A stretch of 64,000 nucleotides of DNA from Macrothele yani (Eukaryota > Arthropoda > Arachnida > Araneae > Macrothelidae): assembly GCA_039090855.1 (NCBI GenBank), contig CM077025.1, positions 93,290,489 through 93,354,488 on the forward strand, given 5' to 3'. Shown here in pieces: positions 22,657 to 32,690 of this stretch (its first letter is position 1; every line of letters begins with the position of its first letter). A program made the translations under genes and the position numbers. Under the pieces are notes generated by a model. It had not been told where the DNA came from. It saw nothing but the letters and a program-made list of their open reading frames with translations, and searched no databases.

Positions 22657-23545
22657 ACCTACCACAGAAGTGACGTACATGTCAAAACGGCAAGTTGCAA
22701 CGATAAGCTTTGCCAGCATAGTTAGTCGGTAGAACAGCTGCTCCGGAATAGGAAGATGTGAATTCTATCACCGGAAGAAAAGTTCGCTATAACCATGATT
22801 GTGAAAAATGTCTAAGTTCGCAATATTGGCTACCGAACGTAAAATGAATGTCTTGGCCGTAAGGTACGAAAAAAATGTGGCCTGTTTTTTCAACACGTCT
22901 CTTTTTATACATGAGCCCCTTCAAGCATTGTTTCTTGGTTGACACGAAACCTGCGGTTTCATGCATCCGCCTTTCTCGGTGCGTGCGTGCGTGCGCGCGT
23001 GTGTGGCGTACCTACCAAGAGGTGACACATTTCTCAAAACGGCAAGTTGGAGCGATAGGATTTGCCGGCATAGTTTAATCGGTAGAACAACCACTCCGGA
23101 GTAGGAGAAATAGGATGTGAAGTGCATCACCGGCAAAAAGGGTAAGTTCGCTATCACCATGATTGTGAAAAATTTCCAAGTTCGCAATATTGGCTACCGA
23201 GCGTAAAATGAATGCCCTGGCAGTGAGGTACGAAAAAAAGTGTCATGCTTTTTCTGCATATGTCCGGAATTAATAAGAATTTCGTTTTCTACAGTGAGCC
23301 CCTTCAAGCATGGTTTCTTGGTTAAACTAAACCTGCGATTCCATGCAATCGCCTTTCTCGGCGTGTGTGTGCGCGCGCGCATGCGTTTGTATCTGTAGAT
23401 ATGTGTGGCGTACCTACCAAGAGGTGACAACTTCTCAAAACGGCAAGTTGCAGCGATAGGCTTTGCCGGCGTAGCTCAATCGGTAGAACAGCGGCTCCGG
23501 AGTAAGATGAGGGGTTCCAAATCACCACCGACAAAGTCCGTGTCA
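22657..23545 (+). repeat. Three tandem units, each with a tRNA-like core
   Basis: Units begin near 22657, 23010 and 23412 (spacing about 353 and 402 bp). Each opens with CCTACCAnnGAnGTGAC, then CAAAACGGCAAGTTG, then a tRNA-like core (GCCGGCGTAGCTCAATCGGT in the third unit). The first two also share the downstream block with GCCCCTTCAAGCAT and a GT-rich microsatellite. The tRNA-like cores lack a clean anticodon stem, so they are pseudogene or SINE heads. The third unit is truncated after the core. Confidence 0.8.
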
Positions 23546-24021
23546 TGTCATAGATCTAGTCCAGGTAAAAATCGTCTTATAATTCTTAAAATCGTTCAAA
23601 GAAATTATCTTATTCACTTGAAGCAAGAGTGATAATTAGGACGGTTGCTTTCTACAAAATATAGAAAGATGTCTATCAATTCAAAACTAAACTCCCACGA
23701 ATCACACACAATTACACATTTCCTTCCACAATGAAGGACAAGTTTCTATCTATTACTTACTTTAGAAAGAACTAAGAGCAAATAAGAAGCTTTGATGTTT
23801 AGACAGCAGTTTGTAGACTTGTAAGTAATGTATCAGTTCAAAATGCGTCTCAATCAGGTAGTAGATTTAAAGTCCAGAATCATATAACACACACTTTCTG
23901 AATTATGTGACAAAACGATTTTCTAGGAAATCGTGAGAAAGTCGAACATGGGTGTTGTTTTCCCTACGAAGTAAGCAAAATCGATTAAAATTTTGAGACA
24001 TGAGGTGTTAGGAAGCAAATT
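23546..24021. other. Non-coding, nothing recognised
   Basis: AT-rich sequence between the tandem tRNA-like units and the SINE cluster, without open frames of note. Confidence 0.5.
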
Positions 24022-24233
24022 TCCTCGGTGGCCGAGTGGTCAAATGTGTTGTTTGCTGAATAGCCGGCCGCGGTGAAACCGTGTTCGATCTCTATAGATG
24101 AGGCATCGATGGATTTCCTGTCCCACGGCACTGGCTCGTTCCCTTTCCTCGAACCAATGACCCGAAGTTACGGACGAGGAACAACTATAGCCCTCAGAGT
24201 TACTGACTTTTACTTACGGTGGTTGTTAAACTC
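24022..24233 (+). mobile_element. SINE: leucine/serine-tRNA-like head with family-1 tail
   Basis: The head has GGTGGCCGAGTGGTCAAA (A box) and a weak B box (GTGTTCGATCTC). The body GAACCAATGACCCGAAGTTA and the end ACGGTGGTTGTTAAAC match the family-1 tail. The head sequence differs from that of the 897, 2694 and 6796 copies. Confidence 0.75.
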
Positions 24234-24327
24234 AGAAAGAAAAAGATAGATGGAATTATTTGCATTTTAATATTTTTACAAAGACTTAATACGGTGTGGT
24301 AATGTTTTGCTTGTTGTTCGTTAGGGA

Positions 24328-24500
24328 GTTTAACAACCACCGTGTGCAACTCGGTGGTCTATAAGAAGTCAGCCGTCCCTAATTTATTATAGTGACATTG
24401 GTTCCAGGGAAGGGAGAGAACCACTGTCCTAAAACAAACACATTATCCATGCCTCACCAGGATTTGAAAGCGGACTTATCCAAGACGAATGACGGTGTGA
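24328..24500 (-). mobile_element. tRNA-derived SINE, family 1, degenerate
   Basis: Reverse-strand copy: GTTTAACAACCACCGTG is the inverted tail, GGTTCCAGGGAAGGGAGAGA the inverted body, and GCCTCACCAGGATTTGAAAG the inverted B-box region. The head is incomplete at its 5' end. Confidence 0.8.
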
Positions 24501-24564
24501 CAGTGACGTGCAGGTGATGGTAATAAGTGAAAACAGATAAAATGTTCAAGAGAAATTCCAAATA

Positions 24565-24765
24565 GCCGACCAAATGGCGCTGTGGTCCAAGCGATGCGAT
24601 ATCCCATTCGTCCTAGTGGGTCCGAATTCGAAATGCGTACGTGGTGTGCTTGTCGTATCTCTCCCTTCAGTGGAATCTGTGGCCCCTAAATTAGGGACTG
24701 ACAACTGTTTATATCCTAGAGTTGCTCATGGTGGTCGTTAAACCACGTCGCAAAAATAAAAAATG
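24565..24765 (+). mobile_element. tRNA-derived SINE, family 1, degenerate
   Basis: Head with TGGCGCTGTGGTCCAAGCGA (A box), body CCCCTAAATTAGGGACTGAC, and tail CATGGTGGTCGTTAAACC followed by an A-rich end. It is the third family-1-type copy in under 750 bp, in alternating orientation. Confidence 0.8.
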
Positions 24766-24851
24766 ATCGTGGCAAAAATAAAAACAATATATGATGAATA
24801 AATTTCAAATACGTGGAAATAATGAAAATGTACGCTGTCATCGTTCTGTCC

Positions 24852-25398
24852 CCGTTATTTTATAAACAATGAATAGCAACTGAAAAACTGTTCATCGACA
24901 CCGCTGGGATCTAACCCCAGATCTCTCTATAACCAGCCGAGTGCGTTTGCTTTACGCTACGGTGCCAACAATTCACAGCGCTATTCGTGGTTTATCAGTC
25001 AGCATCTGACTACACAAATCCTATTGATAGGCTCAGCAGCTGATGTGTCGCCATCTAGTGGCTTTTAACAAAGATAACTTTTTAATTACAGCTGATAAAT
25101 CCAAAGGGCGATAGAAATGGTGAATAAATTTCAAATACGTGGAGATAACTTTGGATTTATCAGCTGTAATTAAACATTTTGCTTTGTTGAATGCCACTAG
25201 ATGGCGACACATCAGTTGCTGAGCCCATCAATATAGAATTGTGTAGTCAGATGCTGACTGATAAATAGCGATGTGAATTGTTGGCACCGTAGCGTAAAGC
25301 GAACGCACTCTGCTGGTTATCGAGATATCTGGGGTTCGATCACAGCGGTTTTCTATGAACAGTTTTTCAGTTGCTATTCGTTGTTTATAAAATAACGT
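24852..25398. repeat. Long inverted repeat made of two tRNA-like elements
   Basis: The segment 24852-25102 is the imperfect reverse complement of 25146-25398, with a spacer of about 43 bp. Each arm contains a tRNA-like head (CACCGTAGCGTAAAGC... with B-box-like GGGTTCGATCAC in the right arm) and a body with GCCACTAGATGGCGACACAT. The spacer carries GAATAAATTTCAAATACGTG, which also occurs just outside the left arm near 24800. The transcript would fold into a hairpin of about 250 bp. Confidence 0.88.
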
Positions 25399-25742
25399 GG
25401 ACAGAGCGAAGATATATGATTTCATTGAAAGATCTTCTACTTGTGTTAGGGGCACTATTTTCAGGGAAAAACAATGAACTGTTTTGATTTCCGTTATGAA
25501 GATCTCAAGAGTTGAAAAAGAAAACATGTCAACTTATGTTATCTTTTACGTAGTTCGTCCATCAGAGATTGTTTTGTTTTTATTATAGATTGTTTTTGCT
25601 TTTGTGGACAGCTTTCAATTTACTTGAGGCAGATTCTCTTCGAAAATACACTGGTCAAGCAGCAACATCTAACCAGTTACAGTAAGACTTCCAATAGCGA
25701 ACATCTCCGAACAACGGGAAGTTTTGGTTTGTCCAGAAGAGT
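25399..25742. other. Non-coding spacer before the foldback element
   Basis: No gene is seen. It contains CTCCGAACAACG at 25705-25716, which recurs at 27041-27052 on the other side of the foldback element. Confidence 0.5.
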
Positions 25743-25751
25743 TGCCGTAAG

Positions 25752-27013
25752 GGTGTCGCGTCAGTTCGTTGCCAGCGTCAATTCGTCCACTACGTCAATT
25801 CATCGACTATGAAGATTCGTCGAGCGTCAATTCGTCGACTACGACGATTCGTCGCGGTCAATTCGTCGACTTCGTCAGTTCGTCGCATTTACAAATTTTG
25901 GTTACACAGAAATCGCATGCAGGAAAACCTACGATTCCGGTTGTCTTCCGTAGTGATCATATTTATAAGGTTTGGACACCCAGACAGGTTAGTAATATTA
26001 CGCCTTTTCTTAGGCACTAAAAGTAAATTAATAAGCCTAGGCCTAAGCTTAGGCCTTTTTAACAGTTTTTATTCCATCGCGTTCATACTCACAAAGTTTA
26101 AACACCAAGTCAAGTTACTGTTATAGCGCATTTACTTAGGCATTAAATATTAATACCTTGGCCTAGGCTTAGACCTTTATAACAGTTTTTATTCCATCGT
26201 GTTCGTATACATAAAGTTCAGATATCAAGTCAGTATTATTGCGCTTTTACTTAGGCATTAAATATGAATGCCTTGGCCTAGGAATAGGCCTTTGTAACAG
26301 TTTTTATTGGATTGTGCTCATATTCATAAGGTTTAGACACAAGATCAAGTTAATATTTTGCACTTTTACTTAGTCATTAATTATTAATACATAGGTCTAG
26401 CTCTTTTTAACCGGTTTTGTTCGATTGTGCTCATATTTATAAGGTTTGCATCAACTAAAGTTAGCAATATTGCAATTTTACTTAAGAATAAATATTTCAT
26501 ACTCTTCAACAAAATCTGTCCGAAAGGCCTGGACCAAAGGCCTATTGATTAATACTTAATGCCTAAGTAAAAGCAGAATAATACTGACTTGGTGTCTAAA
26601 CTTTGTGAGTATGATCACGATGCAATAAAAGCTGTTAAAAAGCCTAGGCCTAGGCCAAGGTTTTAATATTTTATGCCTAAGTAAATACGCTATAATACTA
26701 ACTTGACTTGTTGTTTAAACCTTGTGAGTATGAACACGATGGAATAAAATCTGTTAAAAAGGCCTACGCTTAGGCTTGGGCATATTAATTTACTTTTAGT
26801 GCCTACGAAAATGCGTAGTATTACTAACCTGTCTGGGTGTCCAAACCTCATAAATATGATCACAGCGGAAGTCAACCAAAATCATAAGTTTTCCTGCATG
26901 CGATATCTATGTAACCAAAATTTGTAAACGCGACGAATTTGACCGTGACAAACTGACGCAGTCGACGAATTGACGCGCGACGAGTTGTCGTACTCGACGA
27001 ATTGACGTATAAC
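25752..27013. mobile_element. Foldback-type DNA element, 1.26 kb, 9-bp target duplication
   Basis: Two long inverted arms (about 25752-26300 and 26540-27013) face each other. Outer parts are built of short CGTCAATTCGTCGACTACGA-like repeats. Inner parts are built of tandem monomers of about 110-120 bp with CTTAGGCATTAAATATTAAT and GGCCTAGGCTTAG. The left arm has more monomers than the right. TGCCGTAAG at 25743-25751 is repeated at 27014-27022 as a 9-bp target duplication, typical of foldback and Mutator-like elements. No transposase is encoded, so movement would rely on an enzyme from elsewhere. Confidence 0.88.
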
Positions 27014-27022
27014 TGCCGTAAG

Positions 27023-27732
27023 ATAAACATGGACAATGACCTCCGAACAACGAAGCGTCTTGACAGAGGTCAACGAAAATTCCTGTCAGCCCCAAACGAG
27101 ATGTAACGGACAACACATCTCTTGGTATTTTGCGCAGTTCGTTCGGTATTTCGACAGGAGGCTTGAGATAGGTACAAACAATTTTGCTAAGGGAACTATG
27201 CCTCCGGCAGAATACGTAGGTTGGTTTACCGTGAGTACAATGGTGTACTCGGGTGAAAATAAAGGAGTCAAAGATTAGACCTACGTAAGGCGAGCTCTAG
27301 CTTTCGTGTATGACTTAGCCGCACCCCGGGAGCTGCAAGGTTATAGGTCACTGGTGCCTATACTCGGGGCAAGGCTAACCTGACTAAGGAGTTAAAGTTA
27401 CGGAGCGTATACTCCCACTGCATAATATAGTTCCAATTTAAAAGCTCGTGTTCGAGCTTGAACTGAGACCTAAAAAACATTTGGATATAATATATAGATG
27501 TTCTAAATGCCGTACATTAAAAAAAATTATCTCAGTTTCGGTCGCGTTTCTAAAAATAACAAACTTTCGCATTTCGACGACATCATTGTCGCTTCTACTT
27601 TGCTTCAGAGAGACTAACGGGAGGGGATAATTATGTTAGCCGGAGGGCAAGCGGTGAGATAATGGTTAGGGACCACTAAGGTTGCTCCTTTCTTCGTAGT
27701 TACTCATTCTGTTTTTAAATACTCACTCCCAA
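27023..27732. other. Non-coding flank of the LTR element
   Basis: No gene is recognised. A short CTCCGAACAACG direct repeat lies at 27041. The last four bases, 27729-27732 (CCAA), are the target duplication of the retrotransposon. Confidence 0.55.
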
Positions 27733-29713
27733 TGTTACCCGTATGTCCTCCGGAATATCGTGTAACATTGGAGGACCATGATTTCGTAGGTATGAATTTC
27801 GGAAAGGGGGCCTACAAATTAGTAAGTGTGGGAAAGCAATATATTCACCAAATAATTCCTACGGTATCGCATAGTACGAGGAAATAGTTAAACGAGGAAG
27901 AGTAGTTACCAAGTAGACCATTTAGAGAGCGCGGGAATTGGGAAAGAAAATCCGAGAAGCATAATGCAGACAGGCATTCTAAGAGGATAATTATATTACA
28001 TATTTCATAATTATTCTAAGACCTGGCTGAGCAGATTTCTTACTTGAGGAGGAAATTCCTTATTTTTTTTTTTTTTCATCATTCTTTCGAATTGCTGTTT
28101 TTTTTTTTATTTTTTTTTAGTTCCCCGAGCTCGCCAGAACGCACGTGGGGATACTCACGAAACACACCCCTAGGTTAGTAAAGAGAAAAACTCGGAGGTT
28201 ATAACAAGCAACGCTACGAGAGTGAAATGCTCGCAATCACAGGTGGGGGCCAATTTACTGGACCACCTTCTATTATCGAAGTCACGTTTTACGCACGCTA
28301 GCGGGGAACGAACAGGGCATATTTCTCGTAGTGGGCGTAACTGGTTGACACCAACAGAAAGAGTCACACAGGAAGCGTACGTGAAAATTCTAAGGCAGCG
28401 CGGACATCCCGCGGAGCAGTTGACAAGATAAAGGAATATTCATCTTCAAGAAAACTCCATGTTCTCAAGCCTTTGCCAACGAATCGGAGGGATTCCCATA
28501 CAGGGATGTAAACCAATGCCGAAGCGAGGAAAAGCGGCCCAACCAATAAGGGGAGAGCCATTTGGGTAGGACAGGAACACCCCGAACCCCTTAAACATAG
28601 ACGAGAGAAAAACGTTTTGGAAGGGTTCTGAGCAGACATGATTTTGAGAGAACACGGAATGGAATGTTGACTGCTAATTCTGGGTGAACGCAGAGAGGAC
28701 AGAATGGACTCTAGATGAATCCTGGGCAGAATATCGCAGAAAGAATTTAGTTAGGAGCTTTTCTCCTGAGAAGACGCTAAAAATTGAGCAAGTTGATTTC
28801 CAGGTGAAGGGAAGTATGATGTTTTCCCTGAGAGGTTTTTACGCAAATTTTGGGTGAAGCATCGAGTGATCTTATGCGGGCAGTGTGCATTCAGCAGGAC
28901 CGGATGAGGTCCCAACCATAGACTTTATACCTATAAGTAATACCGGACGACAACGAATGTGATGAAAAGAAAATAATTTGGTGAGAAAAATTTCATAATT
29001 CCCAATATCTCGTTAGCATGATCATGATTTTGTCTCCTATACATCCTCGGTAGAAAAGATAATTTTAATCTCTTGCAAGTGCTGAATAACATAATGTGTC
29101 TTATATTTTGCGGAAGGTGAACTTTAAAATATGATTGCGAATATCAAAAAGCATAATGAACTTAAAATATATTTTGGTTTAAATTAATAGAAATCTCCAC
29201 CGATCAGTGTAATAGATTTTAAGGAAACACAAATGAAAATAAATTCTGTATTTTATAATGAAATTTACCCGAGTTTCTCAAATCTTTGAAAATTCAAAAT
29301 AAGTGAATCTTTGTTTATTTTAACCTGAATAATTAAGTAGAACAATCGTAAAGTTTTGGTAGAGTAACAACTCCAAGATTTTAAGAAGAAAATAACTTTT
29401 AACATTTAGCAAACCCAGTCGCAGGAAAATAAAAGGTCCAAATCTGACATGAGTTTATTAAATTTCAAGCGGCATATGGAGGAATATGGGTTTCCCATGT
29501 TCTCCCATATGAAACACAACGCAATGCACCCGTCAACCCTGAACTTGGAGACCCTCCATTAGGGAACCCAACTTCACGGTAGACACCCATAGGCGGAAGA
29601 TAATAGAGAGTAAAGAGTTACGAAAATTAACGGCCTTCTTAATAATTAATCCCACTGCAGCGAATAGGACGCAGCAGATGGTTCGCCCTCACATCGAGTA
29701 GGGGGTGGTGATA
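27733..29713 (+). repeat. 5' LTR (1981 bp)
   Basis: Begins TGTTACCCGTATGTCC and ends GGGGTGGTGATA, matching 43093-45072 along its whole length. Differences seen are two T-runs near 28065-28110, an A-run near 28184 and a C-run near 28578. The LTR should carry promoter and polyadenylation signals, but no unambiguous TATA or start site could be assigned by eye. Short open frames in it are duplicated in the other LTR and look non-coding. Confidence 0.95.
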
Positions 29714-29719
29714 TAAAAC

Positions 29720-29737
29720 TGGTGCCGTGTGACCAGG
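29720..29737 (+). promoter_or_regulatory. Primer binding site for minus-strand DNA synthesis
   Basis: TGGTGCCGTGTGACCAGG lies six bases after the 5' LTR and begins with TGG, as expected for pairing with the CCA 3' end of a host tRNA. Which tRNA is used was not determined. Confidence 0.7.
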
Positions 29738-31347
29738 ATTTTTCAGTTCTTTGGTTAATTAATATAAAATTTGTGCTAGGACCAGGATTTCTTTGATCCT
29801 GTGGTTTAAAAAAAAAAAAGAATATTTGTTTTCGGTGGTCAGGATAATTAATCAAGTATACAGAATTAGCAGAATAATGCGATGTGTTTCTATTATCTCC
29901 CCTTCAATTCTGAGTAACAAGATGCAGGTTTTATAGAAAAATTAAGGAAATTGTAGCAAGATTTTAACTTCAAAAAAAAATAGTGAAGGTGAAATGCAAG
30001 TAAATAAGTTGCAGGAAATCAGATTATGCTGAAATAAATTTAAATTTCTAAGGAAATAGGCAGAAAAACAAATAAGAGTGATACTGCTAATTTAGCAAAT
30101 GAATAGATGAAATCTTACAGAAAATACATGAAAATTAATAGTACGGAGAAAATAAATTTATACAAGTGTAATTCATGAATAATTTTGATTTATCGTTGAA
30201 AATCAAGGGAAAATTCCTTGCAAATCAAAGTGAAATTATTTTTGATGTGTTGTTTATTTGTGCATTTGAGTGTTGTGATTTTAAATCGGTAACTAAGAAG
30301 AATAATAGGTTCATTGATAACTTGGGGATTGTATAATTTAACGGTGAGGCACTGATAGAAGAGTAGTGATGAGAAGTGGTGGTGATATATATTTTAAAAT
30401 CAAAAGTGCATTATTATTGAAGTGTGATTTTATTATGTGTGTTAATGCATTGATAAGAAACTGATAATTTAAGAAGGAATAGGCAGGTTAATTATTGATA
30501 AGAGGAATTTTTTTTTTTTCTGCAAGATATAGGAGCTAATAGAAGGTTAAGCAGTAATCTTGATTTGTTTTGGAAGACTAAAAGGGAATGTAATATCTAA
30601 GTGTGTGTTTTATTGTGCATTTAAATGTGTAGAGGTACTTGGGAGTGTAGACAGAGAGTAGTTGAGTGGATTAATATTTGGAAAAGAGTAACAAAAAGGA
30701 CTAGTGCAAAAATAATTGGTAGGAGTAATAATTGAATAATGCTGGAAAAATTTTTGAAATGAAAATAGTGTTTATTGAAGTGTGATTTATTGTGCTTTAA
30801 ATGTGTGATTTATATGCATCCAGCAAGGGAAGTAGACAGAGGTTATTGCTAGTACACTAAAATTTAATGAATTTAGGAAGTCAGCATAGGTATTTGAGGT
30901 GTGGTTCTAATTTCTTGAAAAAAGTGGTTATCGTATTAATTTTGTTACAAGTGCATAATTTGATCTCAAATGTTTCTAGTGTATTTATATATATATTTAA
31001 GACGTTCAAATTTATTACATATCTTAGTGTGAAGTGCTGGTTGTATATGTGCATATTTTGAGGGAATTTTGTTTAGTGTGTCGCGAGTTAGGTAGAGTTA
31101 AGTTGAAAGCCGAATGCAATTTAGGAGTAAGCTAGGAACGTTAATCATCTTATTCGTAGACAATTGTTTTCTGATCATAAGTCAAGTGGGTTAGCAGACG
31201 AAGCAGCGAGTTACGTTAGAGTGAATTTTTTTATTTTTACGTGGTAGCTTCACCGGAATTTTTCTAATTTTATGCGACTTTACGAGATTACGAAGCATAT
31301 AGTAGAAGCCGTGGGAATTTAAGTTAGTAAGGTTAAAGAATAAATAT
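29738..31347 (+). other. Long untranslated leader of the LTR element
   Basis: About 1.6 kb, AT-rich and rich in GTGTGATTTATTGTG-like phrases, without a long open frame. It probably includes packaging and splice-donor signals, but none is identifiable by eye. Confidence 0.6.
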
Positions 31348-32690
31348 ATGGCTAACCAACAGAACGGAGAACAGAGCAACGGTGAACAGAATTTTGTTTC
31401 GGAAAATTGCATAGTTGATCAACAGAACCAGGAGAACGACCTTCAGGGCACTCTAGAAGGGGAAGCCGTGTCAGAAAATTGTGTAGTAGCCCCGCAGAAC
31501 GTACCAATAATGGCGGGAATGTTGGCGTATATCCCCACATTCAGCGGATCGGATGAAAATCTGACCGCACGTCAATTTTTCGAAACGTTGGAGAGCACCG
31601 CCGAACTGTCAGGATGGAACGACGCCGTTAAAATTTTATCAGCTAAAGCAAAATTCAAAGGAGCCGCCAGTCACTTTCTTTCGGAGGCCGTCGATATTAG
31701 GAGGGAGACCGAGTACGAACGATTTAAGCAGGCGATAGTACAAAGATTCGACGCATTGCAACCGGTTACCGTGAGAATGCAGAAATTTACGACTTGCCGA
31801 CAAAAACCAGGAGAACGGGTGGCCGAGTATGTAGCTCGTCTTAACGGCTTAGCTTATTCCTACATGGAGACGATGGATTTAGAAAATGAGCAAGTGCGAG
31901 GACTGGTAGACAGCACTAAAATGTCGCAGTTTTTGAATGGATTAAACCCCAAATTGAGGCGCACGGTTTTATCCTTCGCCCCGGAAAATTTTCAGGCAGC
32001 AGTTCAGAGAGCGCTGGCCGAAGAGTCTCACAATCTCTTATTAGACCGGGACGTTAACGCTTACGATGCCCAGCAGGAATCGAGTTCGATCCCAGGGACT
32101 TCAATAGGGCAACAGACCAATTCAACGGACCAGATAGCCGATTTGTGTTCTATGATGGCGAAGCAGCTAGCAACTCATGAGATGCAGGTGAACGCTCTGA
32201 AAAGTGAGGCAGATAATTTGAGGGAAAGGCTAAGGCAAGCAGAGAATTCGCAACGGACGCACGCAAATCGCATGAGAAATTTCCAAAGCACTAATTATCA
32301 ATCTAGGGAAATTTACCCGACGTAGACATTACTTCGGCCATCTGCTATAACTGCGGAAATTTTGGCCATATCAAGCGATTTTGTTATCGGAACAATCGGG
32401 AAGGAGCAGCTTATACGCAACCATCGCAGCAAGCTCAAAGAGGTTCATGGGACAGGGCACTCAACCCTTCGTACCCGCGACAGCAGAATAACTTCTCCCC
32501 TGGCGACAGCCGCGGTAATCAGTATCGCTCCTACAGGAACTACAGCGCCACTTACCGACAGGACGCTCACGTCCCACAGAATCCAAGGAATTTGGGGAAC
32601 AGAAGAGAAAACCGCGTTCGTTTTGAAGAGGATGCACCAGGAAGAGATTGCAATAGGTATTCCAGGCAAAATTCGCGTCCTTTAAACTAA
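31348..32690 (+). CDS. gag: Gag polyprotein (capsid and nucleocapsid), one frame break
   Basis: The frame opening at 31348 (M-A-N-Q-Q) encodes 325 residues with a capsid-like region of the retrotransposon Gag family (F-S-G-S-D-E-N ... F-F-E-T-L near residues 62-80; V-A-E-Y-V-A-R-L near 160). It stops at 32323-32325. A nucleocapsid with one CCHC zinc knuckle (C-x2-C-x4-H-x4-C, 32343-32384) and an Arg/Asn/Ser-rich tail follows in the frame one base back, ending at TAA 32688-32690. The change must lie in 32307-32322, where both frames are open, and does not sit on a canonical slippery site, so a one-base deficit in a short homopolymer is likelier. V-S-E-N-C-(I/V)-V is repeated at residues 17-23 and 41-47. 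Gag would form the particle shell and bind genomic RNA. Confidence 0.9.
32681..32690 (+). promoter_or_regulatory. Programmed -1 ribosomal frameshift site U_UUA_AAC before stop
   Basis: At the end of the nucleocapsid frame the sequence T_TTA_AAC (32681-32687) is in the correct phase and followed at once by TAA. Slipping back one base enters the frame that runs into protease. UUUAAAC is one of the classical retroviral and coronaviral slippery heptamers. A downstream stimulatory RNA structure was not verified. Confidence 0.85.

Noticed and set aside
23461..23540. Functional tRNA gene
   Set aside because: A and B boxes are present, but the acceptor and anticodon stems do not pair properly and the same core is repeated with changes in two upstream units.
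22657..27013. CRISPR-like array of repeats
   Set aside because: Repeats are SINEs, tRNA-like units and foldback monomers with target duplications; there is no regular short repeat-spacer pattern and the sequence is eukaryotic.
28222..28655. Small open frames in the LTRs as genes
   Set aside because: They occur identically in both LTRs simply because the LTRs are copies; no domain or start context supports translation.
32300..32325. Programmed frameshift between capsid and nucleocapsid
   Set aside because: The zero-frame codons around 32308-32316 do not form an X_XXY_YYZ heptamer in phase, and a canonical site already exists at 32681. A one-base deficit is more likely.
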